The notes: generated from the sequence alone by a model not told the origin. Positions 47,401 through 55,387 are shown, numbered from the stretch's first letter. The stretch is 64,000 bases of DNA from Lumbricus rubellus (GCA_945859605.1 OX243821.1:16287899-16351898), one strand, 5' to 3'. Made by a program: numbers and translations.

Positions 47401-49971
47401 TCATCCATTCGTTCAATGGACCTATATACAGTGCCACTTCAAGATTTCAACCAACTCAAGAGCGCTCCCAACCAAGCCACGGCAACAGAAAAACCACAAA
47501 AATTAAACAATGAAACTGATTGGTCAGATGAAATAATGCAGCTTTGAAGGGAGGTCATTCCAGATGGATGGCCCTACAACCGAGAAAGTTGCCCCTTCGT
47601 AGCAGAGCGAAGAGCCTGACTGACATGCTTCAATGTCAGAGACTGGGCGACAGAGATCGCAAAGGTAAGATGAAGGGCAACCAATGAGGAGAGTTCTCCA
47701 CAGCTTCAGTCATTATATAGCACCTCTTCAATATTGCTACTCAGAGGCGCTCCCAACCCATTGGAATTCCACCATCTAAAAATAGGCTCATCACATTGTC
47801 GGAAATACCCAACATTAGCGGAAGAGACAAGCAGAGAATATTATTTAATTGGCAAACATTTGCTACCCGCATTTCGGCGTACTAAACAAAAGTAATCCAT
47901 AGACTTGATTAAAACAAGAATAGTCTTGACCAGCATAGATAGAATGGAGAGGAGAGAAAACAGATGAAGTCGCAAATACATCTATTTCTTGAAAAAAGTA
48001 GACAGGGAAAACAAGGTCGACAAGGCCGTAGCTAGGGGAGTGTTTTGGGTGTTTAAACACCTCCCCCAAATGAAATAATGTAAAAATGAAATAGTGCATT
48101 TACTAGCACATGGTGTAAGAACTACAATGTGTAATGTAACTTCGATCAGAAAATAGTCGGAAATAACGGAAAATAGTGTTTTGTGCACCGCCATGAATGT
48201 TGTTACATATGGCCAAAAAAGGTTAGACAAGCAGGCGATAACCAAAAGCAGGTTGTCAGAAATTTCGCTCCCAAAAGAAAAAGTCGAGAAAACACCCCCG
48301 AAATAAAATCCTGGCTACAGCCTTGAAGGTCGATTCCACGAATCAGTTAGAACTCTATTTATGGGGTCCATAACTGCAAAGAAGGTTCAAAACCAGCGGT
48401 TCAAACTGTGCATAAATTCATCTAGTAAACACTAGAGCACCATAAATCAAACCAGAGATTGGCAACAAATCCATGAGATTCCAATAAATTAGCGAACAGA
48501 TTAGATTTTAAAAGTTCTGCTAATTCTAATAACTTTTATGTTTCTTTCTCATTACGTAACTGCAGTCTTACTGTGCTCCTGTGAAGACTACATGCTTATA
48601 TACTTGCAATTGACCAGCTACAAGATTTTACCATTGATTAAAGCAATATTCTACTTTTAAAAAAGATTAGCAGATCGTGGTAGCTAATTCTAAAAAATTA
48701 GCAATTTCTGCAGCTAATTCTAACAGTTTAGCAATATCACTAGCCAATTCTAATTTCATTAAAAGCCAATTCTAATAGTTTAGCAATATCAGTAGCCAGT
48801 TCTAATAGTTTAGCAATATCACTAGCCAATTCTAATTGTTGAGTGCAATATCACTAGCTAATTCTAAGTCTATCAATTTCAGTACTTAGCCAATTCTAAT
48901 AGTTTATCAATTTCTGCAGCTAATTCTAAATGATTAGCAATTTGACTACTGGAGACGATCTCTGAACTGGACAGCATCTGACCTTGGACTGACGTCCTTC
49001 TTAGTGGAGGACTCAAGAGCCTCTTGCTTTCCAGGGTCTTGAAGCGAAGATGCCGACGCAGATGGTTCTGGATCGACCCGAAGAATGTCGTCTATATCCT
49101 CGTCTGACTTCTCGTCTTTTCCAACGTCAGACACCTTCAAAAACAAAAGGCAGACATTGAAAAATTGGTGCATATGTATGTGCCCTTGTTATAGTGCCCC
49201 TTCAAGGTATCTACTCAGAAGCGCTTCAGACTACAGCACGGACACTGAATTGGAGTTTCATCCCGAAGCGCATGGGCAATTGCGACTGAAGGACTTGCCC
49301 AGGGTCCCTACGTGGCGGCTTGACGTGGATTCGAACCTGGAACCCTCTGGCTCCAAGGCACCGAACAAATTAGGAATGGTGATCACAAGTTAGTACAGGA
49401 GTTTAATATAATATAATAGCGCCTCTGAGTAGATATCTTGAAGAGGCGCTATATAAATTATCAGAATGAATGAATGAATACAACAATTTATATGGCACCG
49501 CCGTAATACAGCACATGCAATTTTTAATATAGCTTTCAGGAAATCGGGTTTCGGCTTGAACCCTTGCAGGCATATCATCCATCACATATCATCTGAGTAG
49601 AGATCTTGAAGGGGCGCTATATAAATTTCTGAGATTGATCATCATTCATTCCATATCATCAACTACGCTCTAAGGAAACAATTATTCGTTATCTTGATCG
49701 TGCGACCGCCGTGACAGATTACTGCTTTTTAAGTTTTCCTTCGGCACGCTGGTCACAGACGTAATGCCGAAAAAAGCCAACAGAGTTGAACAGACGAATC
49801 AATGCAACAGAGAATTTATCTATCGCCCCAGTATCGATCATCGTCATAGTAACTGTTTGCCGTGATCAAACGATCAAAATCACCGATCCATTCCAGCAAT
49901 TGAAACGCCGTGCGGACAATACTAACGATGTTGCTGCGTTCGCCGACATTGCGCCTTCGCGGATCCGTCAT
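27480..49971 (-). CDS. CDS: CDP-diacylglycerol synthase (phosphatidate cytidylyltransferase)
   Basis: ER multipass enzyme making CDP-diacylglycerol from CTP and phosphatidate, precursor of phosphatidylinositol and cardiolipin. Coding exons: 49927-49971, 48950-49134, one of 45473-45569 or 44023-44119, 40269-40445, 38152-38271, 33195-33277, 32006-32198, 29253-29384, 28485-28619, 27986-28089, 27480-27600. Phases match throughout; 463 residues, close to human CDS1/CDS2 (461/445). An acidic N-terminal domain is followed by hydrophobic segments, including FGWTHVTLL and [15 protein letters not shown], then [14 protein letters not shown]. The family signature runs from S380 to D406, with [14 protein letters not shown] and DRFD, split between exons 9 and 10. 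It is a single ortholog of the vertebrate pair. Exon 1 (MTDPRRRN, donor GTTAGT) is inferred from phase and position. Introns hold SINEs, LINE pieces, MITEs and minisatellites. Upstream, a MITE lies 86 bp from the ATG. Confidence 0.95.
27698..27919 (-). mobile_element. Full-length tRNA-derived SINE
   Basis: Reverse strand: TATAGCGCCC tail, CTCAGAGGCGCTCCCG, body, GGATTCGAACC and CACTACACCACCGCGCCCC. In the last intron of the CDP-DAG synthase gene. Confidence 0.88.
28180..28478 (-). mobile_element. CR1/L2-like LINE 3' fragment beside exon 9
   Basis: Contains VVGPVV and [17 protein letters not shown] in the minus frames, the AGCACCTCTGAGTAG tail and (GAAT)n. Its 5' edge lies a few bases after the exon 9 donor. 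Confidence 0.7.
28681..28826 (+). mobile_element. SINE, 3' truncated
   Basis: Head GGGGTGCAGTGGTGTAGTAG, B box GGTTCGAATCC and body to GAAACTCCGATTCAC; the LINE-like tail is missing. Confidence 0.8.
29046..29153 (-). mobile_element. SINE with internal deletion
   Basis: Tail complement ATGTGCACTTGTTATAG joins directly to the head complement CTCGAACCTTCCGGCTCC and CACCACCGCGCCCC; about half of the body is lost. Confidence 0.75.
29490..29752. repeat. 15-bp minisatellite
   Basis: About 17 units of GAAGGAGTCRTAGTC in the intron between exons 7 and 8 of the CDP-DAG synthase gene. Confidence 0.9.
30188..30563. repeat. 47-bp inverted repeat
   Basis: Left arm 30188-30234 and right arm 30517-30563 are near-perfect complements (GTGTCCATTTTGCAATAAAG plus GAAGTTGTTTATAATAAT). 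Both contain part of a SINE body. Confidence 0.75.
30378..30535 (+). mobile_element. SINE, 5' part, split by a later insertion
   Basis: Head GGGGCACGGTGGTGTAGTGG and body to GTGTCCATTTTGCA. The missing tail appears at 31925-31999 on the same strand, after a hAT-like element. Confidence 0.78.
30563..31870. mobile_element. hAT-like non-autonomous element
   Basis: 1,308 bp; ends TAGGGCAAAGCCGGG / CCCCGGCTATGCCCTA; 8-bp flanks AATAATAA on both sides, weakened as evidence by the AAT microsatellite target. No ORF with recognisable domains. Confidence 0.75.
31925..31999 (+). mobile_element. SINE 3' tail adjoining CDP-DAG synthase exon 7
   Basis: CTCGGGAGCGCCTCTGAGTAG-type tail through GGCGCTATAACAAGTGCACA, probably the other half of the SINE at 30378. 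It ends about 6 bases from the exon 7 donor. Confidence 0.75.
32355..32420. repeat. CAAT microsatellite
   Basis: About 16 AATC units next to AGAATTTATATAG, which resembles the (unit)n end of a LINE tail on the minus strand. Confidence 0.9.
32460..33117 (+). mobile_element. LINE 3' fragments, composite
   Basis: A short frame [11 protein letters not shown] then stop, and a terminal AATAAAGGTTTTAAATTGAA, look like a CR1/jockey-type end. The middle (about 32827-33055) looks like another LINE 3' UTR in reverse orientation. Confidence 0.4.
33262..33364. repeat. Triplicated splice acceptor of CDP-DAG synthase exon 6
   Basis: Three tandem units (39, 33 and 31 bp) each holding, on the minus strand, TTTTAG plus the first 17 bases of exon 6 (TTCGGCTGGACTCATGT). 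Only the last leads into the full exon; either upstream acceptor would read into TAG after [10 protein letters not shown]. Confidence 0.92.
33406..33945 (+). mobile_element. SINE interrupted by a MITE
   Basis: SINE head, body and GAGCGCCTCTGAGTAG tail to 33598, continuing at 33921 after a 322-bp MITE. The head has lost part of the A box region (GGTGGTGACATCG). Confidence 0.85.
33599..33920. mobile_element. hAT-like MITE, CATAGGCGTA family, nested in SINE
   Basis: 322 bp; ends CATAGGCGTACGGG / CGTACGCCTATG; perfect 8-bp duplication ATAGCAAG of SINE tail sequence. The interior repeats TTTTTGCCCGAAAA. Confidence 0.92.
34074..34252 (-). mobile_element. tRNA-derived SINE
   Basis: Reverse strand; CTCAGAGGCGCTCCCAACT, body and GGATTCGAAC; the head is partly deleted (CACCACGCCCC). 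Confidence 0.82.
34637..36508. mobile_element. hAT-like foldback element with 540-bp inverted repeats
   Basis: 1,872 bp; ends TAGGGTGGAGTGAAAAACCC / GGGTTTTTCAATCCACCCTA, perfect 8-bp target duplication GTGTATAT (34629-34636 and 36509-36516). Inverted repeats run about 34637-35175 and 35970-36508. The centre carries three 170-bp tandem units. No transposase frame. In intron 5 of the CDP-DAG synthase gene. Confidence 0.93.
35345..35854. repeat. 170-bp tandem repeat, three units
   Basis: Units start at 35345, 35515 and 35685 with TTTCCGAAAA-type sequence and share GAAGTTGACGT, CTGAACACGATGGTG and CAGAATTGTTGTA. Interior of the foldback element. Confidence 0.88.
36700..36885. repeat. GACA simple repeat
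   Basis: Mixed ACAGACAG and AGAGACATAC units; source of spurious Cys/Leu/Ser frames. Confidence 0.9.
36950..37317. mobile_element. hAT-like MITE, GCGGTTCCCAACC family
   Basis: 368 bp; ends CAGCGGTTCCCAACC / GGTTGGGAACCACTG and a perfect 8-bp duplication CCTTAGAC. These ends resemble the Charlie type of hAT. Confidence 0.92.
37333..37526. mobile_element. hAT-like MITE, CAGGGCTTTTTTAA family
   Basis: 194 bp; ends CAGGGCTTTTTTAAC / TTAAAAACAGCCGTG; flanks CAAACAAT / CAAACAAA (7 of 8). It begins 15 bp after the preceding MITE. Confidence 0.88.
38328..38826 (-). pseudogene. 5'-truncated LINE, C-terminal RT region
   Basis: Frame about 165 codons long in the LINE part: [50 protein letters not shown] and GRPRNTWR, typical of a non-LTR reverse transcriptase C-terminus. 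A TAAG repeat tail follows the stop (38310-38330). Both flanks are ACAATTAAACAA repeat, so it inserted into a minisatellite. Same sense as the host gene, 57 bp upstream of exon 5. Confidence 0.82.
38827..38990. repeat. About 17-bp minisatellite
   Basis: GACAATTAAACAAAAGT-type units; one more unit lies beyond the LINE at about 38297, close to the exon 5 polypyrimidine tract. Confidence 0.75.
39690..40095. repeat. Purine-rich degenerate tandem repeat
   Basis: Variants of AAGACAAAGATAATGAAG over about 400 bp in intron 4 of the CDP-DAG synthase gene; the long hydrophobic minus-strand frames here are artefacts. Confidence 0.8.
40600..40771. mobile_element. Fragment of the 8978-10146 transposon family
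   Basis: Carries GCCAAGATGTTGGCAATAAA and the end GGCCCACCCTGTA; the other end is missing. Confidence 0.65.
40790..41085. repeat. About 30-60 bp degenerate tandem repeat
   Basis: Repeats of ATCACCTCTGGCTCTTAT plus TTGAATCAATATATCACCA and AGCTACAATAG, in intron 3B/4. Confidence 0.7.
41538..41733. mobile_element. MITE, CAGTGGCAG family
   Basis: Ends CAGTGGCAGCACCAGC / GGTGCTGCTACTG; internal TTACTTAGCA...AAGAAATTAAATG shared with 53465-53812. No clear target duplication. Confidence 0.7.
42066..42123 (+). mobile_element. SINE/LINE 3' tail fragment
   Basis: GGGAGCGCCTCTGAACAG and AGAGGCGCTTTATAAATG only. Confidence 0.6.
42325..42398. mobile_element. TTAA micro-palindrome, third variant
   Basis: 74 bp from TTAA to TTAA, arms CCTTTTAATTACCAGC / GCTGGTCCTTAAAGG with a few mismatches. 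Confidence 0.65.
42530..42697 (-). mobile_element. tRNA-derived SINE, head replaced by CA repeat
   Basis: Reverse-strand tail and body up to GGATTCGAACCTGCAA, then an ACAC array (42693-42880) where the head should continue. Confidence 0.8.
43496..43896. mobile_element. hAT-like MITE, CAGGGCTTTT family, containing a SINE
   Basis: Ends CAGGGCTTTTAAAGG / CTAAAAAATCCTG; flanks CAGCTCCA / CAGCTCTA (7 of 8). Split by the SINE at 43645-43861. Confidence 0.85.
43645..43861 (-). mobile_element. Full-length SINE nested in a MITE
   Basis: Reverse strand with GTTTGTTTGTATGTG end, CATAGCGCCC, GAGGCGCTCCCAAATG, GGATTCGAACC and CACTACACCACCGTGCCCC. Confidence 0.9.
44023..44119 (-). other. Alternative exon 3B of CDP-diacylglycerol synthase (first membrane segment)
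   Basis: 97-nt exon with the same length and phases as 3A, acceptor TTTCAG and donor GTAAGA. It encodes [15 protein letters not shown] and continues to LGPVALVIL; 17 of 32 full codons match 3A. Using both exons (194 nt) or neither would shift the frame, so the two can only be used as alternatives. Confidence 0.88.
44235..44420. repeat. About 30-bp minisatellite
   Basis: Units with GATTAGAATTTAGAACAAG plus TTCTACGATG, between alternative exons 3A and 3B. A second array of the same unit is at 45060-45235. Confidence 0.85.
45060..45235. repeat. About 30-bp minisatellite, second array
   Basis: Same unit as 44235-44420, still between exons 3A and 3B. Confidence 0.85.
45473..45569 (-). other. Alternative exon 3A of CDP-diacylglycerol synthase (first membrane segment)
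   Basis: 97-nt exon, phase 2 to 0, acceptor TTACAG and donor GTATGT. It encodes [15 protein letters not shown] and then a hydrophobic run to GPLYMVLL, matching the RWKNWW...LGP region at the first membrane segment of human CDS1/CDS2. It is the 5'-proximal version of a duplicated pair. Confidence 0.88.
45904..46066. mobile_element. hAT-like MITE, CAGGGCTTTTTTAA family
   Basis: 163 bp; ends CAGGGCTGTTTTTAAGG / TTAAAAAAGCCCTG and a perfect 8-bp duplication ATCCTGTC. Confidence 0.92.
46675..46895. repeat. Dispersed unclassified repeat, copy B (empty site)
   Basis: Homologue of 24400-24700 with a lone TTAA at 46742-46745 where copy A has the micro-palindrome. Confidence 0.65.
47214..47262 (+). 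mobile_element. SINE/LINE 3' tail fragment
   Basis: GCGCCTATGAGTAGGGAGC and TTGAATGGGCGCTATAG only. Confidence 0.6.
47395..47720 (-). mobile_element. CR1/L2-like LINE 3' fragment, degraded
   Basis: CATTCATTCATCCATTCG tail, AGAGCGCTCCCAACC and a region corresponding to the PVVWN part of the 1412-1830 copy (TCATTCCAGATGGATGG). Confidence 0.5.
48021..48325. mobile_element. hAT-like MITE, CAAGGCCGTAGCTAGG family
   Basis: 305 bp; ends CAAGGCCGTAGCTAGG / CCTGGCTACAGCCTTG, perfect 8-bp target duplication AAGGTCGA. Confidence 0.92.
48680..48942. repeat. About 30-bp minisatellite next to the exon 2 donor
   Basis: Units of TAGCCAATTCTAATAGTTTA plus GCAATATCAC, reaching within a few bases of the exon 2 donor of the CDP-DAG synthase gene. 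Confidence 0.85.
49168..49366 (-). mobile_element. tRNA-derived SINE
   Basis: Reverse-strand tail, body and GGATTCGAACC; head cut at CAAGGCACCGAAC. It lies in intron 1, 35 bp upstream of the exon 2 acceptor. Confidence 0.85.
49419..49480 (+). mobile_element. SINE/LINE 3' tail fragment
   Basis: AGCGCCTCTGAGTAGATATC and GAGGCGCTATATAAATTATC with GAATGAATGAAT. Confidence 0.65.
49586..49640 (+). mobile_element. SINE/LINE 3' tail fragment
   Basis: CTGAGTAGAGATC and TTGAAGGGGCGCTATATAAA only. Confidence 0.6.
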
Positions 49972-50056
49972 TTTGATCTAAATATGACGACGACTTTCGC
50001 TAACGACCACCATGAAACGAACGAACCGGAAACCTTGCACGGTGTTTAGCTGACCA

Positions 50057-50493
50057 CGGGGATGCCACTCTTAGCTTGTTCAACCTAGATCTAGGTTTTT
50101 GTTTTTTCAGTCGTCTAGGTTTATAGTTTTTCGAGGGGCAGGATCATCGACGTATCAATATACGTCGATGGGCAGGATCTACCTTTTTATTTTCTCGCGG
50201 CGGATTTTCTGATATTTTTGCATAAAACAGATTTTTTGGAGGGTGAAATACACAAAAGACGTGAAAAAGTCGACAATTATCAAAAATTGTAGATTTTTGA
50301 GCGAAGGACTAAAAATTCATCGAATATTTTAACGGGAATAGCAGAAAATTTTAGTCGGATGACTAAAAAAGGTCGTCAAAATTTCAAACCAGAGAAATGC
50401 ATTTTTCAAAAATCCATGTAGTTTACAGAGAAATTCTAATTCTACTTTTTCCGATCGGATCTGACCTTTTTTAAATTCAAGGTGGCATCCCTG
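50057..50493. mobile_element. hAT-like MITE, GGGATGCCACTCT family
   Basis: 437 bp; ends CGGGGATGCCACTCTT / AAGGTGGCATCCCTG; flanks GCTGACCA / ACTGACCA (7 of 8). It starts 86 bp upstream of the CDP-DAG synthase start codon. Confidence 0.85.
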
Positions 50494-50501
50494 ACTGACC
50501 A

Positions 50502-51338
50502 TAGTCACGTGATTTACAGCAGTCCGCTCCAAACATTGACCTTTTGAATGAATTAGATATTAATATTTTATTTCAATTTATTTAATAATTGAATAATTAA
50601 ATAATCCCATAAATATATAGACCTATATATATATATCCAATCAGGTGACAACGACATTCAACATTATTTTAAAGTCCATAATTTAATCATATGTTTTTGC
50701 AGCTGCACGAATTCATTGAGAACGGTCCTTATATGCAGAACTTCGCATATTAGAAGTCCTGCTTTAAAGTAGGTGTTTAGAAGTGCAAAACTTACGATTA
50801 CAGTGAAAATAGCCTATAATTGTGGCCAAAAATATTCAATCTGTCACTGTAGGCTAGGCCCTGTAAATCTTTTGGTAGGCTAAAACTAGCCTATATGCGG
50901 TTTGGTTATTTATAAATATCAGGAAAATGTGTTTCAAATAACCATTGATTATCCGAGTTTTGTCACTCCAAGGATTCTCATTACTTCGTGGCGTTTATCG
51001 ACAAGATTCTCCAAGTCCACAAAATAACGGCCCACACAATTTCAAGTTCTAAGCAAGTGTTTGCATCGGCCTTAATACGACACCTGTCGAATACTTTGGC
51101 AACAACTCTTCCTTCTTATTATAATTATTTGTGTAGCGGTAACAAACTATTTTTAAAACCAGCATTTTTAAACAACTATCTTCACTATTTGAATCTTTAA
51201 AGTGCTTTTAAATTTGACTAAATTTCAAGTAAACTACATTGTAAAGCTAGAAATGATAGAACGACGTATTATAGGCCACTTGTGATTTGAAGATTTTTTT
51301 GAAAGACACCTTCTTTTCTGTGTAAATCTTTAGGTTAC
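50502..51338. other. Intergenic, nothing recognised
   Basis: AT-rich DNA between the CDP-DAG synthase 5' end and the U6 gene; no exon seen. Confidence 0.45.
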
Positions 51339-51345
51339 TATAAAA
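51339..51345 (+). promoter_or_regulatory. TATA box of the U6 gene
   Basis: TATAAAA at -30 to -24 from the U6 start, the spacing expected of a type 3 pol III promoter. A proximal sequence element would be expected near -55 to -70 (about 51300-51315), but I cannot identify one without a species consensus. Confidence 0.7.
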
Positions 51346-51368
51346 GCAGGGAGACCTACGTACATGTT

Positions 51369-51385
51369 GTACTTGCTTCGGCAGT

Positions 51386-51425
<40 letters not shown>

Positions 51426-51475
51426 GGCCCCTGCGCAAGGATGACACGCAAATTCGTGAAGCGTTCCATATTTTT
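51369..51475 (+). ncRNA. U6: U6 spliceosomal snRNA
   Basis: 107-nt match to U6 snRNA, which pairs with U4 and U2 and with the 5' splice site in the spliceosome. The 5' stem-loop (CTTGCTTCGGCAG), the ACAGAGA box, AGC triad region and the T-rich end (pol III terminator) are all intact. The closing pairs of the 5' stem are changed on both sides (GTAC...GTAC), so pairing is kept. A TATA box sits at -30 as in pol III type 3 promoters, which favours a real gene over a retropseudogene. Confidence 0.93.
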
Positions 51476-52208
51476 TTCAATGTACAATAGTCAAACGTTG
51501 TGAACTTAGAATCAAGTCTACAGCCATAAGTCCTAGTTTTTAACGACTGTGGTTGATTAATAGCATTTGCTTAGACAGACGCTGGACAGCAGAGCACAGC
51601 CAAAGAGAACGCTAAACCTGCTCTTTCCTTTTGTGTTTTTTGTTTGTTTGTTAGGACCCTATTTGGGTTTTTTCTTGTTTCCTGAAAAATAACCTTGTCC
51701 TCTATTCATGGACACTATACCCAGATTTATAGGTGAATAATTATGTAGTATGGGACATTGAATTGAAAAATGATTGTCTAATGACTATGAGTAATAGGCG
51801 ACCAAGATAGCAAAGGGTTTATCCATTGTAACTGAATGCACATTGACTGCTTTTATGTCACACTTAATTGTTTTATTGAACAATTGAAGTGTTTATTTGT
51901 TCACTCAACAATGCCAAACCCGAGCAGCGGATTGTGTTCTTGATGAGCTGTGTTTGTGTGTGTGTGTGTTAGAGATAAGGTACTGGGAGGAAGGTCGGTC
52001 AACATACAAGAATGGCAAAGGTAAACAGAAGTGCAGAGTGAAGGGGCAACTCCGCCAGTGGTTGCACTCCACCAGTGCCAGTCCCAAGCCTGGATAAAGT
52101 AGGAGGGAAACACTAATAATCTTTGAAATGGCAGTGTCGTTAAACAACAACAAGCTAGCTGAGTGAAAGGGCCACGTTAGACAAGCAGAAGAGGGAGACA
52201 AATACTGT
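51476..52208. other. Intergenic, nothing recognised
   Basis: Downstream of U6. Contains a short TG microsatellite (51952-51970); no supported gene. Confidence 0.45.
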
Positions 52209-52424
52209 GGGGCACAGTGGTGTAGTGGGTATGTTCGTTGCCTTGCAGCCAAAAAATTGCAGGTTCGAATCCACCCTCAAGCCGCCGCGTAGGGACCTTC
52301 AGCAAGTCCTTCACTCACAATTGTTCGTGCGTTCGGCGTGAAACTCTGATACAGTTGTCTGATCTGTAGTCAGGAGCGCCTCTGAGTAGGAGCTTGAAGG
52401 GGCGCTATAAACAATCGTATAATT
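52209..52424 (+). mobile_element. Full-length tRNA-derived SINE
   Basis: Head GGGGCACAGTGGTGTAGTGG, B box GGTTCGAATCC, body and GGAGCGCCTCTGAGTAG...GGGGCGCTATAAACA. Confidence 0.88.
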
Positions 52425-53464
52425 ATCGACAGCAACATGTTATCCCGTGTACATCGCCCTTTCCTTCGGCCTCGGCTGAGCTACGGCGCTATATAAATTG
52501 TCTTATTATTATTATAGAAATGGAGAAATAACTAATAACTAACGTATCTACTCTCAAAAGACGTACACACGAGTAAGTTTAGAAGTAGAGTCGATGTGAA
52601 CTTAAAACAGAAAACATTTTAACTGTTGACAGGATTTATTTGAATAAATGCTGACCGCGTCTACACGTTGAAAGTCAATTAGGCTAATGATAATAGTAAT
52701 TAATAACCCAATTAGGCTAATGATAATAGTCATTAATAATAGTAATTAATAACCCAATTAGGCTAATGATAATAGTAATTAATAATAGTAAGTAATAACC
52801 GATGCCTAATGCACGAAGGCTTCAACGGGCGGCACACGAAAACCAAAGCTGATCAAGATCCATAATGATCATAGAGTATACATGTAGATCTATATATAAT
52901 AGCAAGCCTATCGTGTGTAAGCAATCGTAAAATGTCAACAGGAAATTGCAATAAGTTGGCCCGTCGTTCATTCTGTCACGATATTAAAAAGGCTAAAATA
53001 CTTAAAAGGCTATCAACTAATTTACAAAATTGTTATCTTTATTAACAATTTCGCTCATTCTACGCCGTGTTACAAATTTCGTATAAAGTCCCAGCCAAGA
53101 TACACGAGCATTTCAACAAGAAAACTGTTTCTGATAAGAGGATACTTTATAAGAAACAACACTTTTTCTGATAACAGGATTATACTTCGTAACTACAGTG
53201 ACTTTAAAATTAAATACTCAGTAATCTGTACGCAATTAAATCTCAACTCAACTCAGACAAAATTAAAAACCAAAAACTGATAGATGACTGACTACTCAAA
53301 ATAGTGACTGGCAATAGCAGAATCAAATTAATACTCGTACGGGAAACTAGATAGTAATATTAGATAGTAATAAAACGACTTAGATAAACATTTTTCGTTA
53401 CCACAGCTAAAGTAACTCGTTGAAAAAAACAAACTATTTCAGATTTCAGTACAATATCTAAAAC
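52425..53464. other. Intergenic, nothing recognised
   Basis: AT-rich. An AATTAGGCTAATGATAATAG repeat of three units is at 52676-52800. No gene. Confidence 0.45.
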
Positions 53465-53812
53465 CAGTGGCAGTGCCAGCTATACAATTTCAGCAGGTTG
53501 TGCCCTGGTATTGGGAGTTACTCAGCAGATCAAAGAAATTAAATGTACGGGAAAATAGTGAAAATTCCAAAAGAATTTTTGATAGGTCATAAGGAAGAAC
53601 AAGAATAAAATAGGCAGTATGTCAAATGACTTGCCAACATGACTTAAATTGTGGCTGGACGGTCATAGACGGCATCCATGCGCTTGTTTTCAAATCTCTG
53701 CACACCGTCTGCCTTATTGGGACAGCACACCCAAGAAAGGGGCGTCCAGGCAATTCTTTTTCTACACTTTAAGCACTGACTGCCGAGACCTATGGTAGCA
53801 GCCCCGCCACTG
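53465..53812. mobile_element. MITE, CAGTGGCAG family, with a nested MITE
   Basis: Ends CAGTGGCAGTGCCAGC / GGTAGCAGCCCCGCCACTG, split by an element at about 53638-53778 of the GCTTAAAGTG family (ends CATGACTTAAATTGTGG / ACTTTAAGCACTG). Confidence 0.7.
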
Positions 53813-54425
53813 TTTCAAAACCTCAGTTTTAACTTTCGATGGAAAAATTCTGAAAACTGCATGCATGAAAAATATGATATGCAAATAGAAATGGAATGGA
53901 ATTAATATTGCAATGAGCAGAGAAACTATGCCAAATCATTCCAGCTGTTTTATATATCTAAGCACACAATGCGGCTATACGCACACAAACAATGGGCTTT
54001 AAAGATTTCTTATGCAAAGAAATACTCAAGAGAATACCACACGGCCATGCTCCATTTAAAAAAGCCAGGACATAAACTTCATGTAAATAGTAAATCTTTC
54101 TCTTAAACATCTTCACTTTGGACAAATTTCACAGGATTATTTTGGAATGCACAAAATTCCTTAACGAGGCCAAGACGTCACCAACACACCAGATCAAAAA
54201 CAGAAATCAAGACTTATAACTCCGCAACTTTTCCACTTGTAAGCACGTAAAAATAAGAATCGTATGATCGGTAATTAAGCAGTGTAAACTCAACAGAAAA
54301 ACAATAAAACTGGTGACCAGAACTCAGTCACGTGATATGAAAGAAAAACTCAAACCACCACAGGCAGCATATATCATTGGCCAACCACCAAGTCACGAGT
54401 CACAAATGCAAACCCAAAGCTCAAC

Positions 54426-54731
54426 CAGGGTCGGCCTTAGGCACAGGCAAAGCAGGCAGTTGTCTGTGGGCGCAAAATTCTAGGGGCACCATTTCATAAA
54501 AATGTGCTAACAGTTTGATTTTCTAACCTTTTTAGCCCCAAAATTGAGTATTATCCAGACTTGAGTGTAGACCCTGGCCTACTAATAAACATAAAAAAAT
54601 AATTTAGTTGAGTGTAAAGCTCTGTTTGGTTCATCATTGGGTCGTGACGTGGGGTGGACAATTTAGTGAGGAATCAGATGCTGATAAATGTATGCTTTGC
54701 CTGGGTTGTCATATGGCTTAGGCCGGCCCCG
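54426..54731. mobile_element. hAT-like MITE, CAGGGTCGGCCTTAGG family
   Basis: 306 bp; ends CAGGGTCGGCCTTAGG / CTTAGGCCGGCCCCG; flanks AGCTCAAC / ACCTCAAC (7 of 8). Confidence 0.88.
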
Positions 54732-54994
54732 ACCTCAACATTTGCACAGTTAATGAACCCACTGTGCATGCAATTCTGATCTTATTCCATGAATACATAG
54801 TCTTTCATGATGTACATCTTACGATTTACAAGTTTACTGGCAATACCATAAAAAGCAGAACTCGTTTAAAAACAGAATGTCTTTTCAGCAACGTCATTTC
54901 ACACAGAGAACGTTTTAAGTTTTACGTTAAGGCATGCAGGCTGCCTCGCTTCCACACACAACTTAGCAGCATGCAAAAGAATGATTGAGTATGT

Positions 54995-55185
54995 AATTCA
55001 AAATCCTAGGTCACCTGTCAATCATGATCCAGGTCACCTGTCAATCATGATCCAGGTCACCTGTCAATCATTATCTAGGTCATCTGTCAATCATGATCTA
55101 GGTCACCTGTCAATCATGATCCAGGTCACCTGTCAATCATGATCTAGGTCACCTGTCAATCAAGATCTAGGTCATCTGTCATCTA
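54995..55185. repeat. 23-bp minisatellite
   Basis: About eight units of AGGTCACCTGTCAATCATGA plus TCC/TCT, ending 200 bp before the LTR element. Confidence 0.9.
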
Positions 55186-55387
55186 GATGTTTGCTTTGCC
55201 AATGGATCATACAGTAATAAGCAAGGAATTTTTAAGCCTTACGAAAATCAAATTCGAAAGGCAAAGCATTAAGCTGAAAAATGCAAACATAGCGCGGAAA
55301 TTTACTACAGCCAATACTCGCCGTGGAAGGCGCTACTTGTCTGTAATCTTAGCCGCATCTTTAACTCTTTTCAATCATAAATAAGAC

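Noticed and set aside
50988..51200. 70-codon plus-strand frame upstream of U6
   Set aside because: No family recognised and no conserved features; overlaps the expected U6 upstream region.
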